Positions 1 through 6,875 of a stretch of 10,427 nt of DNA are shown here, one piece after another. A model generated the notes under the pieces. It saw nothing but the letters and a program-made list of their open reading frames with translations, had not been told where the DNA came from and did no database searches. Position 1 is the stretch's first letter, and every line of letters begins with the position of its first letter. The stretch is from JBNJDJ01 sp051744845 (GTDB taxonomy: Bacteria; Bacillota; Clostridia; Peptostreptococcales; Acidaminobacteraceae). The stretch covers positions 1 to 10,427 of the forward strand of contig JBNJDJ010000065.1 of the NCBI GenBank assembly GCA_051744845.1, given 5' to 3'. The translations under genes were made by a program, and so were the position numbers.

Positions 1-441
1 TCTATAAATTTGTTCTAATAAAATAACTTTCATTAATTGATGTGGGAAAGTCATTTTTGAAAAAGATAATTTCATATTAGCTCTTTTTAATACTTCTTTG
101 CTTAATCCATAAGATCCACCAATTATAAAAGTAATATTTGATTTTCCAGTAACTCTTAATCTTTTTATTTTTTTACTAAAATCTAAAGAATTTAAAGATT
201 TTCCTAATCTATCTAAAGCAAAAATATAGTCTCTATTATTAATTTTTGATAAAATCTTTTTCCCTTCCTTATCCTTTATCTTTTTTATATCCTTTTTACT
301 TAAATTATTTCCTAAAAATTCTGGCTTTAATATAATATTTTTTACTTTACTATATCTTGATATTCTTTTAGAATAATCTTTAATAGCTATTTTTAAAAAC
401 TTCTTTTTTGTTTTACCTATAGTTATAATTGTAACTTTAAT
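1..441 (-). CDS. rlmH: RlmH, 23S rRNA (pseudouridine-1915-N3)-methyltransferase, 3' end cut by the window edge, probable ATT start
   Basis: SPOUT-family methyltransferase that uses S-adenosylmethionine to methylate N3 of pseudouridine 1915 in helix 69 of 23S rRNA on assembled 70S ribosomes. The visible 147 codons match RlmH end to end: an N-terminal strand (KVTIITIGKTKKKF), the SAM-loop signature IIGGSYGLSKEV near residues 99-110, and SFSKMTFPHQLM...LLEQIYR running to base 1. The S. aureus protein, as I recall it, is 159 aa, so about 12 C-terminal residues lie outside the window. No ATG, GTG or TTG is available at the N-terminus. An in-frame TAG sits four codons upstream of the ATT at 441-439. 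That ATT aligns with the usual Met1, and AGGAGG lies 5 nt before it, so I take ATT as the start. The gene follows walJ by 13 nt and is probably cotranscribed. Identity is firm; the ATT start is an inference that a single-base sequencing error could mimic. Confidence 0.93.
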   Translation of the reverse strand, partial: MKVTIITIGKTKKKFLKIAIKDYSKRISRYSKVKNIILKPEFLGNNLSKKDIKKIKDKEGKKILSKINNRDYIFALDRLGKSLNSLDFSKKIKRLRVTGKSNITFIIGGSYGLSKEVLKRANMKLSFSKMTFPHQLMKVILLEQIYR

Positions 442-446
442 GTTAG

Positions 447-452
447 CCTCCT
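447..452 (-). promoter_or_regulatory. Shine-Dalgarno AGGAGG fixing the ATT start of rlmH
   Basis: A full-strength AGGAGG, read on the minus strand, lies in the 13-nt gap between the walJ stop and rlmH. Five bases (CTAAC) separate it from the ATT at 441-439. No other gene starts here, and an in-frame TAG overlaps the motif's 5' end, so rlmH cannot start further upstream. A strong ribosome-binding site at a normal distance is the main support for initiation at ATT. Confidence 0.75.
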
Positions 453-454
453 AT

Positions 455-1252
455 TTATAGTCTGAAAAGTTTAGAATTTTTCTTTCTAAATGTCATATCT
501 AAACTTATATCTTTTACTAAGTTTTGATCAAATTCCATCATATAATTTTTAACTGTTTGAAAAGCTAATTCTGGAAAATTATTTTCTTTACTTAAATGAG
601 CTAATAATATATTTTTTACTCGACCGTGTTTAATTACTTCTTTTATAACACTTCCAGCAGCATCATTAGATAAATGTCCATGGTTACTTAAGACTCTTCT
701 TTTTAAAAAATATGGATATTTACCAGATTCTAACATAGATTCATCGTGATTTGATTCAATAAATAATAAATCGCAATCTTTTATTTTTTTTATCAATTTA
801 TTTGGTGCATGTCCTAAATCAGTAGCTAATGATATCTTTTTATTTCTATAATTAATTATAAAACCTAAAGGTTCAATTGCATCATGAGATATCTCATAAG
901 GTTCTATTGTCAAATCATTAATTTTAAATTTTTCATTCTTTTTAATAAAATTTACTTTTTCCATATCAATTTTTCCAATTTTATCTTTGATTTCTCCAAA
1001 GGTATTTTTAGTAATATATAATGGGAAATTATATCTTCGCATTAAAACTCCAACTCCTGAAATATGATCAGTATGTTCATGAGTTACTAATATTCCTTTT
1101 ATTTCACTGATTTTTTTATCAATACTTTTTAAAGCATTTTCAATATATTTACCACTCATACCTGCATCTATTAATAAACTTGAATTTTTTGTTGATATAA
1201 ATTGGGAATTACCTTTTGATCCACTTGCAAGTGAGCAAAATTCTAAATTCAT
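455..1252 (-). CDS. walJ: WalJ (YycJ/VicX), metallo-beta-lactamase-fold hydrolase
   Basis: Cytoplasmic metallo-beta-lactamase-fold protein of the WalJ/YycJ/VicX family, the classic companion of walRK. Members are nuclease-like; in other Firmicutes the gene has been linked to coordinating division or wall growth with DNA replication and repair, but the substrate is not settled. It opens with the family's FCSLASGSKGNS. The metal site is complete by eye: THEHTDH (His58, His60, Asp62, His63), a His in SHDAIEPLGF (H123), Asp145 in ATDLGH, and a late His in LLAHLSKENN (H219). ESNHD (166-170) and SNHGHLSN (189-196) are also family-typical. The length of 265 aa is normal, and there is no signal peptide or membrane segment. 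The start is ATG with AGAGG 5 nt upstream; that site touches the yycI stop, so translational coupling is likely. rlmH follows after 13 nt. No htrA-like gene lies between them, although one does in many Bacilli. Confidence 0.95.
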   Translation of the reverse strand: MNLEFCSLASGSKGNSQFISTKNSSLLIDAGMSGKYIENALKSIDKKISEIKGILVTHEHTDHISGVGVLMRRYNFPLYITKNTFGEIKDKIGKIDMEKVNFIKKNEKFKINDLTIEPYEISHDAIEPLGFIINYRNKKISLATDLGHAPNKLIKKIKDCDLLFIESNHDESMLESGKYPYFLKRRVLSNHGHLSNDAAGSVIKEVIKHGRVKNILLAHLSKENNFPELAFQTVKNYMMEFDQNLVKDISLDMTFRKKNSKLFRL

Positions 1253-1262
1253 ATTTACCTCT

Positions 1263-2072
1263 CTATCTTTCTATTGCTTCTATATAATAATACTGTCCAT
1301 TATTAAATTTCAATCTATAATACGGAAACCCTTCTCCAGATTGAATATTTTGCACAAATATATTATCTTCTAAAATATATCCTAACTCTATTTTTTCAAT
1401 AGTTTTTACACTCTCTTCTTTGTATCCTTTAATAAATTTATAAATAATACGTTCTAAAGGAATAATTTCATTCCTATGAAAATCTCCTGACTGAACTTCA
1501 AACCATTTACGTCTAAATAAAATTACTTCGCCATTTGAAACTTTTAAAATCATAGAAGAATTTTCTATAAATCTATTTTTATAATATTGATTATAGTATA
1601 TAGATATAAACTCTTTTTGTTTAACTACTTTTTGAATATCTAAATCTGTTGAATAAAAATCTTTTTGTTTTAAAAATTCTTTACTTATTTTTTTAGCTTC
1701 TTCTATACTTGTAGTATTTTCACTTAAAGAAACTCCGCGTTTTGAAAAAATAAGTTGATTTTTATTTTCTAAATCTAAATAGTATGAATCATTTAAAAAC
1801 AAATTATTTTTTTGCATATAATTTTTACCTAACATTTTTCTTATTATATCATCAGATAAATAATTTTCATAACTTAAAAAAACTTTCTCAATATTACTTG
1901 GGAAACTAAATTCAATATTATCTATTTTTACATTCTTTTTATTTAAAGCTGAAATTAGTTCATCATCAATATTTACTTTATTGTTATAATCAGGAGAATT
2001 TATAAATAACAGAAAAATATTAGTTATCACTAAAGCAATAATTAAAATCGTCTTTATCTTAGAAATATTCAT
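1263..2072 (-). CDS. yycI: YycI-family membrane-anchored WalK modulator
   Basis: Small bitopic membrane protein of the YycI family. In Bacillus subtilis YycI and YycH form a complex with WalK through their membrane segments and restrain it; in S. aureus the same pair is reported to activate WalK, so the direction of the effect here is unknown. The 269 residues begin MNISKIKTILIIALVITNIF, the usual YycI layout: a short basic cytoplasmic tip, one transmembrane helix (about 7-24), then an extracytoplasmic domain. The C-terminus GEGFPYYRLKFNNGQYYYIE fits a secreted beta-rich YycI/YpeB-like fold. The ATG overlaps the yycH stop by 4 nt (ATGA), and AAGGAG lies 7 nt upstream, indicating translational coupling with yycH. 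Identity rests on N-terminal style, length and position as much as on motifs, because the family is poorly conserved. Confidence 0.9.
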   Translation of the reverse strand: MNISKIKTILIIALVITNIFLLFINSPDYNNKVNIDDELISALNKKNVKIDNIEFSFPSNIEKVFLSYENYLSDDIIRKMLGKNYMQKNNLFLNDSYYLDLENKNQLIFSKRGVSLSENTTSIEEAKKISKEFLKQKDFYSTDLDIQKVVKQKEFISIYYNQYYKNRFIENSSMILKVSNGEVILFRRKWFEVQSGDFHRNEIIPLERIIYKFIKGYKEESVKTIEKIELGYILEDNIFVQNIQSGEGFPYYRLKFNNGQYYYIEAIER

Positions 2073-3484
2073 TCTCTTGCTCCTTCATTTATAACTGAAA
2101 CTATTTCTCCATTATATATATTTATCAAATATGTAATATCTCTGATTTTAAGCTCCCAAATAGGTATTAATTTTTTATCATCTTCACTATCCATATAATA
2201 ATATTTAAGTTTTAGACCATTAATATCTTGCAAAATATGATATATATAATTATCCAATGTTAAATATTCATTATCATTATAATAAAAATAATTATTTTTA
2301 AAACTTTCCATATTTTTATTTAAAATTCGATTTAAAGGCATAGAGCTTTCCCAAACTTTTCTAACATCCTCTGATCCGATAAATTTTTTTAAATTCCTTT
2401 TAATAAGTACTATATTGTTACCATTTAATTCAACAATAATCGGAGGTTTCTCAAATTTAATTTCTAATCCACTAATTGAATAATTAAAACTATACCTTTG
2501 ATATGTTATATTTTCTTTCTCGAAAGTTTCATATTTAGTTAAATATGTGGTTACTGGAATATCTCCTAAAGTTTTTATAGCATTAAGGGATTTATCCAAT
2601 CCATTTTTAAATGATAAATTTTCATATTCTTGAGTTATTTTAGCTTTATATTCTAAAGATCCATTTTTATCAAATTTTAAAGCTCTTTTTCCATAATTTA
2701 CCATATAAATTAAAGAATCATTATAATCTTTTACTTTTTTAACAAAACTGTCACCTAAGACTTTTTTAACATATCCTGATATTTTATCACTTTCTAAATT
2801 AATTTCATTAACAACATTAATAATAGGTATTCCTACAAATTTATTTCTAGGAACAACAGTATCATTTGGGTAAAAATTTGGTCTTGTATCTTTTATTTTT
2901 TCTTTTAGCGAATAAATACTTTCAACAGTATTATATTGAATTAAAGGTTCATCATATTGTTTAAAAATTTTATCAAAATTTTTAATATTTATATTTTCCA
3001 CTTTATATACCTTTTTTTCATTTTTTAAAATAGCAATATTATCATTATATATATATACTTCTTGAATTTTAATTTCTTTATCTAAGTTTTCAAAATCTTT
3101 ATTAAACAAAGAATAAAGCCTATCTATACTCATATCTACAGGAAATTTAAAATGCAAATAATTCTTATGACCTCTATCATAAATTTCTTGAATAGAAGTA
3201 TCAGATGTTTTTTCAAAATCAATTTTTTTTACAAATTCTTCAAATATCTGATTTAATAAATCCTTATCTTTATATTTTTTCACATGAAAATTACCCTCAA
3301 AATTAATAAGATAACTTTGAGGGTAAATATACTTTATAAGATCATTTTCTTTTTCAATCCATTTTTTTTGATTTTTTACTTCCTGTGGGTTATTATTTTT
3401 TAAATTTAACATCATATTCCCCACTTGTAATAAAAAGGAAATAAATAAAATAACTAAAGTGACATTTTTAAATTTCTCTTTCAA
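2069..3484 (-). CDS. yycH: YycH-family membrane-anchored WalK modulator, TTG start
   Basis: Bitopic membrane protein of the YycH family, partner of YycI in a complex with the WalK sensor kinase. A single transmembrane helix (about residues 7-27) follows a basic tip, then about 440 extracytoplasmic residues containing the typical early IYPQSYLINF segment (53-62) and many aromatic beta-strand stretches. The length of 471 aa is close to family members of about 450 aa. The start is TTG at 3484-3482: the first in-frame ATG lies inside the membrane helix, whereas TTG keeps the whole basic tip and helix. Its Shine-Dalgarno GGAGGA overlaps the last codons of the upstream exported-protein gene, whose stop is only 5 nt before the TTG, and the gene ends in a 4-nt overlap with yycI. 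The weak start codon could hold YycH below its neighbours, but that is inference. Confidence 0.9.
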   Translation of the reverse strand: MKEKFKNVTLVILFISFLLQVGNMMLNLKNNNPQEVKNQKKWIEKENDLIKYIYPQSYLINFEGNFHVKKYKDKDLLNQIFEEFVKKIDFEKTSDTSIQEIYDRGHKNYLHFKFPVDMSIDRLYSLFNKDFENLDKEIKIQEVYIYNDNIAILKNEKKVYKVENINIKNFDKIFKQYDEPLIQYNTVESIYSLKEKIKDTRPNFYPNDTVVPRNKFVGIPIINVVNEINLESDKISGYVKKVLGDSFVKKVKDYNDSLIYMVNYGKRALKFDKNGSLEYKAKITQEYENLSFKNGLDKSLNAIKTLGDIPVTTYLTKYETFEKENITYQRYSFNYSISGLEIKFEKPPIIVELNGNNIVLIKRNLKKFIGSEDVRKVWESSMPLNRILNKNMESFKNNYFYYNDNEYLTLDNYIYHILQDINGLKLKYYYMDSEDDKKLIPIWELKIRDITYLINIYNGEIVSVINEGARE

Positions 3485-3489
3485 GGTTT

Positions 3490-4323
3490 TTATTCCTCCA
3501 CAGATTCAAATTTAATTAAATCTTTCAATATATCTGACTTTTCTTCATCATTATTATCTTTTTTTACTATTTGAAATTCTTTATTTTCCATTAAAACTAA
3601 AGTTTCTTGATCTTCTTTATTCTTTCTTATTTCTAAATTCATTTCATAATAACCTGGTTCAATATCTTCAATAGTTTTTTCAAAATAAGGTATTACTCCA
3701 ACATTTTCAACTAAAACTTTATTTAAGATTGTCTTTTTAAATAAGTCTTGATATGTTTTTTGAAATTCATTTAATTTTTCTTTTTTTAATTCATATTCTT
3801 CTTTTAATAATTCAATTTCATTAAGGTGATCTTCTTTATTTTCAACCAAACTAATGTCTTTTTGTTTTTTCTCTAAAAAAGTTTTTTCAAACTTTTTAAA
3901 TTCAATATTATAATCAATATAATCATTAATGGTATTTTTAATTTCTGAAATATTTTCATCAGATATATCTTCACTAGAATCATCAGTCTTAATATCAACA
4001 ATGTATTCAACTAAATTATTAACAACAGATGCTTTTTTCACTTTTTCATTAATAATTTTTTCAATAATAAAATCATCCATAACAGGAACTCTTTTTTTAA
4101 GAGTTAAATATATATTAGAATCACTATCTTTTAAATCTAATGTTATAAATAAATCTTTTGTTACCTTAACCTTACCATCTTCATTTATTTTAGGTTGGTT
4201 TATAGTTACAAAATCTTTAGTTTCATAAGTTTTTTCTTGATTTGTATTCTCATTAGCATATACAAAAGTCATCATTGCTAATAATAAAATGCCAAATATA
4301 ATTAATTTTACTAATTTCTTCAT
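3490..4323 (-). CDS. Unrecognised exported protein with central coiled coil, encoded between walK and yycH
   Basis: I do not recognise this 277-aa protein. It has a clear Sec signal peptide: Lys at 2, 3 and 6, a hydrophobic core at about 7-21, and V-Y-A at 21-23 before Asn24, a good signal peptidase I site. There is no lipobox Cys, no later membrane helix and no LPXTG-type anchor, so it should be released into the wall space or medium. Residues 37-80 look like beta-strands (ITLDLKD...IYLTLKKR). Residues 125-200 are a long Lys/Glu-rich helix or coiled coil. Residues 205-255 return to beta-strands (PGYYEMNLEIRKN). This could be a beta-sandwich split by a helical insert, but that is inference. 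It has ATG with AGGAGG 6 nt upstream, sits 75 nt after walK behind WalR-box-like repeats, and ends 5 nt before yycH. Position suggests a role in Wal signalling or the envelope; no function is shown by the sequence. Confidence 0.85.
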   Translation of the reverse strand: MKKLVKLIIFGILLLAMMTFVYANENTNQEKTYETKDFVTINQPKINEDGKVKVTKDLFITLDLKDSDSNIYLTLKKRVPVMDDFIIEKIINEKVKKASVVNNLVEYIVDIKTDDSSEDISDENISEIKNTINDYIDYNIEFKKFEKTFLEKKQKDISLVENKEDHLNEIELLKEEYELKKEKLNEFQKTYQDLFKKTILNKVLVENVGVIPYFEKTIEDIEPGYYEMNLEIRKNKEDQETLVLMENKEFQIVKKDNNDEEKSDILKDLIKFESVEE

Positions 4324-4348
4324 ACTCGTCCTCCTAATCTATAAAGTC

Positions 4349-4354
4349 ATTGTA
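4349..4354 (-). promoter_or_regulatory. Possible -10 element TACAAT for an internal promoter of the yycHI arm
   Basis: TACAAT (one mismatch to TATAAT) overlaps the 3' edge of the repeat array and lies about 25 nt before the start codon of the exported-protein gene. Transcription would begin near 4342, just upstream of the AGGAGG. No recognisable -35 hexamer exists at 16-18 bp, where the TGTAAT repeats sit instead. That is what one expects of an activator-dependent promoter, though AT-rich DNA gives such hexamers by chance. Confidence 0.4.
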
Positions 4355-4381
4355 ATACATTAATATTACAAAATGATTACA
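4354..4381 (-). promoter_or_regulatory. Candidate WalR-binding site: three TGTAAT-type repeats at 11-bp spacing
   Basis: Read on the minus strand, this gap between walK and the exported-protein gene holds TGTAAT-N5-TGTAAT-N5-TGTATT at 4381-4376, 4370-4365 and 4359-4354. The first two copies match the published WalR/YycF consensus TGTWAH-N5-TGTWAH exactly; the third matches 5 of 6 bases. The 11-bp period puts all copies on the same DNA face, as expected for an OmpR-family dimer in tandem. The encoded WalR has a recognition helix essentially like that of B. subtilis, which supports the match. A competing reading is a near-palindrome, TGTAAT-N8-ATTACA at 4351-4370, for another regulator. WalR control of the downstream genes is inference. 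Confidence 0.7.
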
Positions 4382-4398
4382 CAATATTTAAGAGGTAG

Positions 4399-6135
4399 TT
4401 ACAAATTAGTTTTTGGCAATTTTATATTCACATTTGTACCTTTATCTACTTCAGAATCAATATTTATTTCTCCATTATGAGTTTTTATAATTTCATTTGC
4501 TATAGACAGCCCTAAACCTGTTCCACCAAGTTTTCTACTTCTAGCTTTATCTACTCTATAAAATCTTTCAAAAATATGTTTTAAATCTTTCTTAGGAATC
4601 CCCATACCATTATCTTTGATGATAATTTGATAATTTTCATCTGTTTCTTTTAAAAATACATCTATTTTACCATTTTCATGAGTATATTTAATTGCATTTG
4701 TCATTATATTAATTATTACTTGTTCTATTTTATCATAATCAAATATAAAAATAGGATCATCTATTTCTTTATTATAATTTAATTTTTGATTTTTATTATC
4801 ATAACTAGGTTTTAACTTTAACAAAATACTATTTATTAAATCATCTATATTATTTGACTGTAAATTTAAATTTATTTTAGATTTATCAAAATTAGATAAC
4901 TTCAAAAGATCTCTAACTAAACGAGTCATTCTATCAGCTTCATTATTTATAACTCCTAAAAACTTTTTCCTTAAATCTTTTGGATAATCATCATTTATCA
5001 ATGTTTCTGAATAACTCATTATGCTAGTTAAAGGAGTTTTTAATTCATGAGAAACATTTGCTACAAATTCTTTTCTCATCCTATCTAATTCTTCTCGTTT
5101 TGTAATATCTCTTAAAACAAATACAAGACCTTGATTTTCATTATTTTCTCCTTTAAAAGGTAAATAATCTAATTTCAAGATTTTTTCTTTAAATTCAATA
5201 ACTTTAGAACCAAAATATTTTTGACTTAAAATTATAGATTCCAAAGACAATATTTCTTTATATTTATCTAGATTATTATTATCTAACGATAATAAATCCT
5301 TCGCTTTAGAATTAATATGAACAGTTTCACCTGTCAAATTAGTTGCAATTAATCCATCGTGCATAGATTCAACGATTGTTTCTATTTTATTTTTTTCTCT
5401 ATAAACTTGATTAATATTATAATTTAGTTTTGAAGCTAAGTGATTAAAAGTCTTTCCTAATTCACCAATCTCATCATTACTTTCAATCTCCACTTTTTGG
5501 TCATAATTACCTTTTGACATTAAAACAGCTTTTTTAGCTATTTTTTCAATCGGACCACTTATAGTTCTAGATATTAAAACAGAAAATATAATTGTAAAAA
5601 TAATTGCTATAATTATAGCTTTTACAATTATCATAGTTGTTTTATTTAACATCTCATAAATCGACTGTAAATTATATCTTATATATATAAGACCTAAAAA
5701 CCCATTATCATTTTCTATAGGTATTACTCTATCAAGAGTTTTAATCTCGTTATTAATAATAGTTTTGGTCTTTCCTTTTTTTTCGTTTTCTCCATATACT
5801 AAAAGAGATAGATCCAATAATTTAGAGGCATCAACGCCCTTGTTATCAGTAGAACTAGCTACAATTTCATTTTTAGAATCTATAATATATATCTCTTCTT
5901 TAAACCCTAAAGTTTTTTGATTATTTACAATAACTTTTAATTTATCATAGTCTAATTTTTCTAATTCATTAACTTTCGAACTAATAATATCAGATAAATT
6001 ATCTAACTTTTTTTGAGCATCTTGAAGATGATATTCCTCAAAAGACTTAATAATAAATACACCAGATACAATTAACGCAATAAATATCAATACAATATAT
6101 ATAATAGAAAAACGCCATTTAATACTTTTAAACAT
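4399..6135 (-). CDS. walK: WalK (YycG/VicK) sensor histidine kinase
   Basis: Membrane histidine kinase that senses cell-wall state and phosphorylates WalR. Domains in order: TM1 about 10-30, extracytoplasmic sensor 31-165 (Cache/PAS-like by pattern), TM2 about 167-189, HAMP about 190-242, cytoplasmic PAS about 250-345, HisKA with FVANVSHELKTPL (phospho-acceptor His363), and HATPase_c with N-box N476/N480, G1 box DNGMG (508-512), F-box IFERFYRVD (521-529) and G2 box GGTGLGL (537-543). All catalytic motifs are intact. The length of 578 aa is slightly short of the ~610 aa of Bacillus WalK. Residues equivalent to the zinc ligands of S. aureus WalK PAS appear mostly replaced (see findings). The ATG overlaps the walR stop by one base (TAATG), with AAGGAAG just upstream, so translation is coupled. 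The two membrane helices could contact YycH and YycI, whose genes follow. Confidence 0.96.
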   Translation of the reverse strand: MFKSIKWRFSIIYIVLIFIALIVSGVFIIKSFEEYHLQDAQKKLDNLSDIISSKVNELEKLDYDKLKVIVNNQKTLGFKEEIYIIDSKNEIVASSTDNKGVDASKLLDLSLLVYGENEKKGKTKTIINNEIKTLDRVIPIENDNGFLGLIYIRYNLQSIYEMLNKTTMIIVKAIIIAIIFTIIFSVLISRTISGPIEKIAKKAVLMSKGNYDQKVEIESNDEIGELGKTFNHLASKLNYNINQVYREKNKIETIVESMHDGLIATNLTGETVHINSKAKDLLSLDNNNLDKYKEILSLESIILSQKYFGSKVIEFKEKILKLDYLPFKGENNENQGLVFVLRDITKREELDRMRKEFVANVSHELKTPLTSIMSYSETLINDDYPKDLRKKFLGVINNEADRMTRLVRDLLKLSNFDKSKINLNLQSNNIDDLINSILLKLKPSYDNKNQKLNYNKEIDDPIFIFDYDKIEQVIINIMTNAIKYTHENGKIDVFLKETDENYQIIIKDNGMGIPKKDLKHIFERFYRVDKARSRKLGGTGLGLSIANEIIKTHNGEINIDSEVDKGTNVNIKLPKTNL

Positions 6136-6833
6136 TAATCTTCCTTTTTGAAATAATAACCTACACCTCGCTTAGTAATAATATATTCAGGCGAAGACGA
6201 ATCAGCCTCGATTTTTTCACGTAATCTTCTAACTGTTACATCTACAGTTCGAATATCTCCATAATATTCATATCCCCAAACTTCTTTTAAAAGTTTTTCT
6301 CTTTTAAAAATCTGATTTGGAGATGCACTTAAAAACTTTAATAATTCAAATTCTCTTAAGGTTAATTCAATAACTTTATCATCCTTTTTAACTTCATATT
6401 TATCAAAATTTATATATAATGATCCAGATTTAACTATTTCACCTACATTTTTATTATTATTTACTTGTAAATCAATACGTCTTAAATTAGCTTTTACTCT
6501 TGCTAAAAGTTCTCTAACTCCAAAAGGTTTAGTCATATAATCATCAGCACCAAGTTCTAAACCTAAAACTTTATCTGTTTCTTCTTCTTTAGCTGTTAAC
6601 ATTATAATTGGAATATTATAATCTTCTCTAACTTTCTCACAAACTTTAAAACCACTCATTTTAGGTAACATAACATCTAATAAAATTAAATCTGGATCTT
6701 CTGTATAAGTCTTTGCTAAAGCTTGATCTCCATCCTTAGCTACTACTACATTGTAATTTTCTTTTTCTAAATTAAATTTAATAATATCTACAATTGCATC
6801 TTCGTCATCAACTACTAATATTTTATTTGACAT
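6135..6833 (-). CDS. walR: WalR (YycF/VicR) OmpR-family response regulator
   Basis: DNA-binding response regulator, phosphorylated by WalK, that controls autolysin and wall-remodelling genes in Firmicutes. The receiver domain has the acidic pair D9/D10, phospho-acceptor Asp53 in LLDVMLP, Thr80 and Lys102. The winged-helix effector occupies about 135-228. Its recognition region DIRTVDVTVRRLREKIE (193-209) and the end ITKRGVGYYF are nearly the B. subtilis WalR sequence, so identity is firm and the same TGTWAH-N5-TGTWAH site is expected. Thr101 in DDYMTKPF matches the residue reported to be phosphorylated by the kinase PrkC in B. subtilis, so a Ser/Thr-kinase input is possible. The length of 232 aa is normal. 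The ATG is preceded by AAAGGAGG at 4 nt, and a terminator-like hairpin ends one base upstream of that. It lies downstream of the M23 gene and is coupled to walK. Confidence 0.97.
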   Translation of the reverse strand: MSNKILVVDDEDAIVDIIKFNLEKENYNVVVAKDGDQALAKTYTEDPDLILLDVMLPKMSGFKVCEKVREDYNIPIIMLTAKEEETDKVLGLELGADDYMTKPFGVRELLARVKANLRRIDLQVNNNKNVGEIVKSGSLYINFDKYEVKKDDKVIELTLREFELLKFLSASPNQIFKREKLLKEVWGYEYYGDIRTVDVTVRRLREKIEADSSSPEYIITKRGVGYYFKKED

Positions 6834-6846
6834 AAAACCTCCTTTG

Positions 6847-6872
6847 AAAAAAGTGAGTCTTAAGACTCACTT
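6847..6872 (-). terminator. Intrinsic terminator or attenuator between the M23 peptidase gene and walR
   Basis: A perfect 22-bp palindrome (6851-6872) forms, on the minus strand, a 9-bp stem AAGTGAGTC/GACTCACTT with a TTAA loop, followed by a run of six T. It begins 3 nt after the M23 stop codon. In this direction it is a standard Rho-independent terminator for the M23 transcript. On the plus strand the hairpin is followed only by TTAATTT, so it acts mainly leftward. The T-run ends one base before the walR Shine-Dalgarno, so any walR message starting upstream must contain it. Confidence 0.85.
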
Positions 6873-6875
6873 AAT

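Noticed and set aside
3929..4228. Open frame of 99 codons on the plus strand inside the exported-protein gene
   Set aside because: It lies wholly antisense to a gene with signal peptide, strong ribosome-binding site and operon context. Its Ser/Phe/Ile-rich product is typical of antisense reading of A/T-rich DNA, and no Shine-Dalgarno was seen.
4351..4370. Near-palindrome TGTAAT-N8-ATTACA as an operator for an unrelated dimeric repressor
   Set aside because: The direct repeats with exact 11-bp spacing and the WalR consensus explain the same bases better; kept only as an alternative.
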